Assembly (NCBI GenBank): GCA_026120185.1
Contig: JANUWF010001783.1
Coordinates: forward strand, 9,300,001 to 9,364,000
From: Voacanga thouarsii
Lineage: Eukaryota > Streptophyta > Magnoliopsida > Gentianales > Apocynaceae
Direction: 5' to 3'
Length of the DNA: 64,000 bases
The translations under genes and the position numbers were made by a program. The notes beneath the pieces were generated by a model that was not told the origin of the DNA, did no database searches, and was given only the letters and a program-made list of their open reading frames with translations. Positions 58,393-64,000 of the stretch are shown piece after piece. The first letter of the stretch is position 1. Every line of letters begins with the position of its first letter.

Positions 58393-58555
58393 TGTATACA
58401 TACACATTCACATATATACATATATACATATATATATATATATGTTAATACAAATTAATATATTTTATTTATATTAGTATGTGTGTTTCTATATATATAT
58501 TAATATACGTATATATATATATATACACACACTTAATAATATATACACATTTATA

Positions 58556-58590
<35 letters not shown>

Positions 58591-58680
58591 TTTCAACTTA
58601 ACAATGTCTTTTTGCACATTTTACTATTTTAACATATATTATATATAATATATATATATATGCATAAAATCAAACTTTAA
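58020..58680. repeat. Compound (TA)n/(CA)n microsatellite block
   Basis: Long (TA)n tracts mixed with TACACACACA and ACATATATGT runs. Frames read through it are artefacts. Confidence 0.92.
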
Positions 58681-59700
58681 ATTTTTTTAAAGATTTTTTT
58701 AGATTAGTGACGGATAAATGCCGTCACAAAACCCTCGCTAATTGCGACGGATCGCGAATACGTCGCAATTAACGATGGTATTCATGAAACCCTAATCCCT
58801 TGCAAATCCGTCACAATTAGCAAGTGTTTTGCGACGAATTTTACAAGTCGTCACTAATTTGTGAGGATTTTTTAAAAAAATTAAAAAAAATAAATTTATT
58901 ATTTTGCGAGGCGTTAGCTAGGGTTTTGCGATGATTTTATTTAAATTTAAAAAAAATTATTATTAAGCCGTCGTAAAATCGTCGCTAATTTGTGAGGGTT
59001 TTGCTACGGTTCTTTTAAAAAAAATTTTAAAAATAAATTTATTATCGGGCCGTCGCAAATTCATCGCAAATTGCAAGGGTTTTTGTGAGGCATTGCAAAA
59101 CCGTCGCTAATTAGCAAGGGTTTTGCGACGATTTTATTAATTTTTTTTTAAAAAAATTATTATGAAGCCGTCGCAAAACTGTCGCTAATTTGCGAGTGTT
59201 TTACAACAGTTCTTTTAAAAAATTAAAATTTTTATCGGGTCGTCGCAATTAGCGAAGGTTTTCGAGGCATCGCAAAACCGTCACTAATTAGCGAGCATTT
59301 TGAGACGATTTTATTAAATTTTTTTTAAAAAAATTATTATCAAGCCGTCGCAAAATCGTCGCTAATTTAAGAGGATTTTGCGACGGTTCTTTTAAAAATT
59401 AAATTTATTATCGGGCCGTCGCAAATCTATCGCAATTAGCAAGGGTTTTGTCATGATTTTATTAATTTTTTTAAAAAAAAAATTAATTATCAAGCCGCCA
59501 CAAAATCATTGCTAATTTGCGAGGATTTTACGACGATTTTTTTGAGCCGTCGCAATTAGTGAGAGTTTTGCGATAGCCGTCTCAAATCCGTCGCAATTAG
59601 CGAAGATTTTGCAATAGCCGTCGCAATTAGTGACGGTTTTCATTGCCGTCGCAAAGCCCTTGCAAAGCCGTCGCAAAATCCAATTTTTCCTGTAGTGATA

Positions 59701-60381
59701 GTTCAAAAGATTACGAGCAGCACTTAAAAATTTTAAATATTGATCCTTCTGTTGTGACTGATAATTATTTAGTGATTTGTACATGAAGAAAATCAACTAG
59801 CTCATTTAAAAAAGATACCTAAAAATATACAATTTATGACTAAAATCAACCATATGATATACAACACAAATAAATTACATATTCAAGAATTTGACATGAA
59901 ATCGAATTGCAATATAGTAATGTTCTATATACATTATAATTTTAGGATAAAGTGCTGGAATTCAATACTTAAGAAATATTTGACAATAATTGGGTAGAAT
60001 TTAAAATAATGATAAAAGGATTATTTTTTCCACAATATATGATGTCGTAAATTTTTAAATTATTGTACGCGGTTTGTTATATACATTTTCTTTATAGAAC
60101 GTATATTTTAAGAACTCATATAATTTAAAATAGAGTAGTGTCGATTTGATAATGATTAAAAAATCTAAAATTGAAATAGAAATTAATTGTCCAATCAATT
60201 ACTGATGAGTTGATTAGAAATGCCTTATGATGATATTGAAACTAATCGAAAAGCAAAATCAAACAAATTGAGTATTAAAATATTATTCAATTAATTTTAA
60301 TTTTTAGACAAAATTATTTATAAAGTAAAACCTTAATAAATTATATTAACATTTTTACTCAATCCAAACAACAAACATATG

Positions 60382-60423
<42 letters not shown>

Positions 60424-61479
60424 GTAATGTAAAAGTCTCAAATCAAAACGAAATGAATAATCTATTAATCATGTTATCAGACAATTAATTAGACCAGTAA
60501 TTTATCAAAATCAAAACGAAATTGGTAATTTTGGTCTTTTGAATTTAGTTTGTAGGTGAGATCCTATAAAAGAAAAACTTGCAACCTTGATTGCCAGTTC
60601 AGAAAGCTCTTCCCCACTGCTTCTAGCCCAACAGAGGCCACAGCCTGGTCATTATCACCCTACAAGCTATTGCAAACGTGACTCTTTTCCCTTATTGAAG
60701 AACAAAATGCCATTTTGATGATGTCTTCTAGCATTTTGTTTTTCACAATGCTTATGTTGATTCTTCTTGAATAGTGGGTGGTGATATCGAACTGCATTTT
60801 ATGCTCAATAAATCTTGAACTATTTTTTTGTTATTTTAATGATTTTGGAGCATATTTGCATTGAAAATAATTGGGTGTTTAACTGTTGAAGTGTGAGTGT
60901 TGTGCTTATATTTGTGTTGTGGTTTTGAGGAGTTGAGTTGCGATTATGTTGTTATTAAGTGGTTGTGACTTGTGGATGTTGAATCGATTTTGTTGAGAGA
61001 GTTGTTGTTGTTGTTGATTGAGATAGGAAGGGGATAGCTCAGTTTCTTCGATTTTTTGTGTTCAATATCTGCAAGCCAAAAAGAGAATAAGTCATGTCTA
61101 AGAAATACACTGTCACCAAAGCCTCACCAAAAAGAGCAAGAGGAGAATCTTGGACTTTGAATGTAGGAGAATCTTGTTGATACCTTATTGGTGGACCTTG
61201 GACTTGGATCCATTGTCCACAACTTTTTATTTGGATGGTTATTAACATTTTATCTGGACGGTTCATTCAGTTTACTTTTTTTCATGTATATATATTTCTT
61301 CTTGTTATTATTTTGATAATTGAGGTTTTTATAAATCTTTTGGTATAAAATGTAGCTTTTCTTTTTTTGCTAGATGGATAAAAGTTGGATAAAAATTGTT
61401 AGATGAATATATTCAACTTAATAAATTCAAATATATGTTGTTCAAATTAATATCTTTTGGTTGTCATTGTGTTACCCTT
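59701..61479. other. Intergenic, (TA)n tract at 60386-60421; no gene recognised
   Basis: AT-rich up to 60560. The stretch 60590-61270 is less AT-biased with runs of G/T and could be a gene flank, but no frame carries a known motif; the minus frame 61039-61266 (75 codons) is unrecognised. Confidence 0.45.
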
Positions 61480-61970
61480 TTGAGGAGAACGGCTCATGCT
61501 TAGAAATCTCAGTGGCATATTCTTTGAAGCTTTGGTGACTTTTCAGGCAACAAGACACACTTTGGGCCAATTTCATGCAATCTAGTTATAGCTCAATGGC
61601 CAAGCACTCTTTGCTTCTATCACTGCCTTGGCATTCTTCTCATGTTAGGCGTAGAATGATTAAAGGTAAGCATATGGCAGAAGACTTAATTGGAGTTGAG
61701 GTTCTTGATGGATCAAGTTCTTTCTGGTTTGATAACTGGCAATGCTCTTTCCCTCTTACTTCCATCAATTCTTCTGTTACCTTTTATTCTTTACTAATAT
61801 CAGATTGTGTTTCTATTGGTTTCTTGAATGTGGACTTGATTCTAAAGGTTTTGGATGACTATTTGGCATTCTCTTTACTGAAATCTATTCCTCATTTAAT
61901 CCACTCCTCTCAAAAGGATGACAATATTTGGAAGCCGACTTCTGCTACATTCTCCACAGCATTAGCTTAG
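61480..61970 (+). pseudogene. L1-type LINE, C-terminal ORF2 fragment
   Basis: Frames contain a degraded TxGQFHA-like stretch near 61545-61580, then MIKGKHMAEDLIGVEVLDGS and SSFWFDNWQCSFPLTS (61660-61755), followed by DLILKVLDDYLAFSLLKSIP and KDDNIWKPTSATFSTALA, ending at 61970. This is the region after the RT domain in plant L1 ORF2 (GDGxSxxFWxDNW and WxxxxxGxFS). No RT, endonuclease or poly(A) tail is visible. It is 5' and 3' truncated, and the next element begins about 100 bp downstream. Confidence 0.72.
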
Positions 61971-62068
61971 AATAATGTACATTTGTAGTGCTCTTTATGT
62001 TAAGGATGCCTTGCATCCATTTGTCCCACATCAGGAAACCAAAGCATCCTCCACTGCCATTAAAGCTT

Positions 62069-62490
62069 TGTTATGTTCCAAATCCCACATCGATTAGCAC
62101 TGAATTATCCACTGCCTTTGAAACCTTATAAATAAAAGTTTGGTTTTGTTCTTTGAACAATGACATATCAAGAACAAGAGTTCATAGATTATTAATCTTT
62201 TGTTTCTTTGTGGTTCTCTTATTTTTGTATTAATTGGTGTTTAGTGACTTAGGAACACTTTCCTAAAGCCTTGCAAAATTGTCTTTTTCATAATGAAGTT
62301 TTTATTCCGCATTTAACTATGGACATAGGTCATTTGACCGAACCACGCAAGTCCTTATGTCTCTCTCTTTTTATTTCCTTTCTCGTTATTTAATTTTTCT
62401 CCACATTATTTTTTTTATTATTTCTTTGTTATCGTTTTGTTTGATTTTGCCTTTGGAGTTTTGGTTTGTTCCTATGGCCTATCCCTAACA
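62069..62490 (+). repeat. 5' LTR of the rightmost copia element
   Basis: 422 bp, TGTTATGTTCCAAATCCCAC...CCTATCCCTAACA. TATA box TATAAATAA at 62127-62135. Followed at 62494-62505 by a perfect primer site TGGTATCAGAGC. Confidence 0.85.
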
Positions 62491-62493
62491 AAC

Positions 62494-62505
62494 TGGTATC
62501 AGAGC
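62494..62505 (+). other. Primer binding site (tRNA-iMet type)
   Basis: TGGTATCAGAGC, 3 bp after the LTR end. Confidence 0.9.
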
Positions 62506-62528
62506 TACTAACTCTTAACTTTGTGACA

Positions 62529-63360
62529 ATGACGATAACAAAGACTAAGGTGGAGAAATTCGATCGGGATGTCAACTTTAGCATGTGGCAACTCACAATG
62601 GAGGCCATCTTAATTTAAGAAGGAGTTGACTTAGCCTTGAAAGAAATAGAGGAGAAGATAATGGAGATGACAGTAGCGGCATTTGAAGACCTGGATAAAA
62701 GAGCGAGATCATGTATTATTCTAAATCTCTATAATGAGGCATTAAGAGAAGTCACTTATGAGAATACAGCCAAAGCTATGTGGGAAAAGTTGAAAGCTTT
62801 GTATATGAAGAAGATAGTGGAGAATCGACTCTACCTGAACCAAACTTTGTTTACTCTTCGAACGGTTGAAGGTACATCTATTACTTCACATCTTGATACA
62901 TTTGATTCTTTCATTATAGATTTGAGTAATATTGATGTGAAATAGATGATGAGGATTAGGCCATTTTATTATTATGTTCCCTTCCTCAGTCCTTTAAGTA
63001 TTTTCGAGATACTATGATGTATGGAAAAGAAACTATCTCGTATTAAGAAATTAAATCTGTTTTGAAATAAAAAAAAATGATTGATAGATATTTAATTGGA
63101 GAGGTTAGTAAAACTCAAGTTAAAGGTTTGGTGGCCATGGGTAGATCCAAAAATAGAAATTGTGACAGTGGTAAATCAAAATCTAGATCCAAATCTTGAC
63201 ATAGAAATTTTGTTTGCAATTATTATCATAAAAAAGGGCACATTAAGCCTGAATGTTTTAAATTGAAAAATAAAGATAAGCATAAAAAAAAATCTATTGA
63301 TGTTGCGGAAGCTAGTATTGTCATAGATAAGAGTGAAGGAAATATTTGTTTTTTATGACT
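62529..63360 (+). pseudogene. Copia Gag (Tnt1-like) remnant
   Basis: An ATG at 62529 starts MTITKTKVEKFDRDVNFSMW; a stop interrupts the frame at about 62617. 62637-62945 reads VTYENTAKAMWEKLKALYMK and VENRLYLNQTLFTLRT, a canonical Gag_pre/UBN2 block, then stops at 62943. The zinc knuckle near 63213 reads CNYYHKKGHIKPEC: the second Cys of the CCHC pattern is Tyr here. RNA packaging would be impaired. Later frame ends in a basic stretch and stops near 63358. Full pol should follow but is interrupted. Confidence 0.85.
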
Positions 63361-63379
63361 AATAATAAGATAATGTCTA

Positions 63380-63630
63380 AAAATGAATAGATTTTAGATT
63401 CGGATTGTTCTTAACATATGTGTCCCAATAGGGATTTATTTTCAACTTACGAAAGTTATAAAGATGGAGTTGTTTTGATGGGTAATATTGTCGTTTGTAA
63501 GGTTCTGGGTAAGGGCATAGTTCAAATTAAAATAAATGATGGTAATTTGAGGACTCTCAGTGATGTTAGATATGTTCCTGATTTGAAAAAGAATCATCTC
63601 TTTAGGTACTCTCGAGGCACTGGGTGTAAA
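63380..63630 (+). pseudogene. Copia protease fragment, active site changed
   Basis: Sequence around 63390-63410 reads ILDSDCS then a stop, where the retropepsin motif is DSG: the Gly is Asp here. Downstream, [17 protein letters not shown] and [16 protein letters not shown] match the rest of the copia protease region. The frame ends where an LTR inserts at 63631. So the protein is inactivated by three separate lesions (stop, DSG change, insertion). Confidence 0.82.
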
Positions 63631-64000
63631 TGTTAGGATGTATACCCTCTTAGACTAGGTTTCTAATGTAATTTTAAATTGTATTAATAAAAGTATTTTT
63701 CTCAAACTTGTTTGTAAAATCTTCTTTATATTTGTGCACGATTTTATTAGAAAAGTCCCATTTTGTTTAAGTAAATGGTTCATGTGAACGGAGGTCTTTC
63801 ACAGTAAGGTTTGGACCATGGAATACTTAACATATAAACTATTGTTCTTAACCAGATGATGAGAATGTGAATCTCATCATGGCAAGGTTATTGTGTTCTG
63901 AATTCTAAATAGGAAATGGCTTACCTTTAATCAATGAGTAGTCTTATCATTTCATAACACAAGAATATTTCGAATACGTAGAACAAGACCTATAGTAGTA
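63631..64000 (+). mobile_element. Start of a third long-LTR family A element (runs off the window)
   Basis: Begins TGTTAGGATGTATACC and aligns with the start of 17691-19367. Shared blocks include AATGGCTTACCTTTAATCAA / GGTTCACCTTTAACCAA, AGTAGTCTTATCAT and TTTCGAATACGTAGA, also present at 25020-25090. It interrupts the copia protease. Whether a full element or solo LTR follows cannot be seen. Confidence 0.78.

Larger units (their letters stand above)
56958..59697. mobile_element. Non-autonomous CACTA element, 2.74 kb
   Basis: Begins CACTACAGGAAAAA and ends TTTTTCCTGTAGTG, perfect 14-bp terminal repeats, flanked by a 3-bp target duplication ATA (56955-56957 and 59698-59700). Both subterminal regions are packed with GCCGTCGCAAA / TTTGCGACGG motifs in both orientations. 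The left part (about 57268-57860) holds about six units of about 108 bp; the right part (58900-59640) has longer units of about 150-195 bp. The centre has (TA)n/(CA)n sequence and a tRNA-like segment. No transposase, so it would depend on an autonomous CACTA element. The ORF at 58235-58477 is translated microsatellite; 59512-59796 comes from the subterminal repeats. Confidence 0.95.

Noticed and set aside
58235..58477. 80-codon Tyr/Ile/His-rich frame
   Set aside because: Pure TA/CA microsatellite translation.
57001..59640. Possible CRISPR-like array because of regularly spaced repeats
   Set aside because: Repeats are diverged, of mixed orientation and unequal spacing, and bounded by CACTA termini with a 3-bp duplication; eukaryotic context.

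Overview
This is AT-rich nuclear DNA from a flowering plant, probably a eudicot. The evidence is plant-type Ty1/copia elements (including one with a Sirevirus-style layout), Ty3/gypsy LTRs, CACTA (En/Spm) transposases, a plant L1 LINE fragment, (TA)n arrays and a homologue of the plant mitochondrial import protein TOM5. No bacterial, organellar or CRISPR-like features are visible. Almost all recognisable coding sequence belongs to transposable elements, and nearly all of it is broken by stops and frameshifts.

Layout. 1-2.9 kb: AT-rich DNA with an inverted-repeat element. 2.92-8.43 kb: a complete copia element with two LTRs, a 5-bp target duplication and a frameshifted gag-pol. 8.4-13.4 kb: non-coding DNA with a MITE-like element and a 1.1-kb long-TIR element. 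13.4-15.6 kb: CACTA remnants (minus strand). 17.7-25.8 kb: an old long-LTR copia element whose 3' LTR carries a nested solo LTR. 25.8-34.7 kb: a minus-strand Sirevirus-like copia element with a decayed extra ORF after pol and what looks like a nested gypsy LTR. 34.7-38 kb: Ty3/gypsy LTR and protease remnant with an inverted LTR piece. 38-39.1 kb: gag and primer site of another minus-strand copia element. 39.2-39.8 kb: four-unit tandem array. 40.2-40.8 kb: small CACTA-like MITE. 41.9-42.4 kb: eIF3g pseudogene. 44-49.2 kb: near full-length TNP2 pseudogene split by a second solo LTR. 51.1-55.2 kb: large inverted duplication of a TNPA-like transposase gene. 56.2 kb: TOM5-like ORF, the best host-gene candidate. 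57-59.7 kb: non-autonomous CACTA element with 3-bp target duplication, internal arrays and a tRNA-like pol III promoter. 61.5-62 kb: LINE fragment. 62.1-63.6 kb: 5' end of another copia element, interrupted at 63,631 by an LTR related to the one at 17.7 kb.

The genes do not form a pathway. The window is a record of nested insertion and decay: the long-LTR copia is interrupted by a solo LTR and cut by the Sirevirus-like element, which is cut by the gypsy LTR, which abuts the minus-strand copia fragment. I found no clearly new biological system. The most unusual structure is the inverted transposase duplication at 51.1-55.2 kb, which resembles in architecture a natural hairpin silencing locus.
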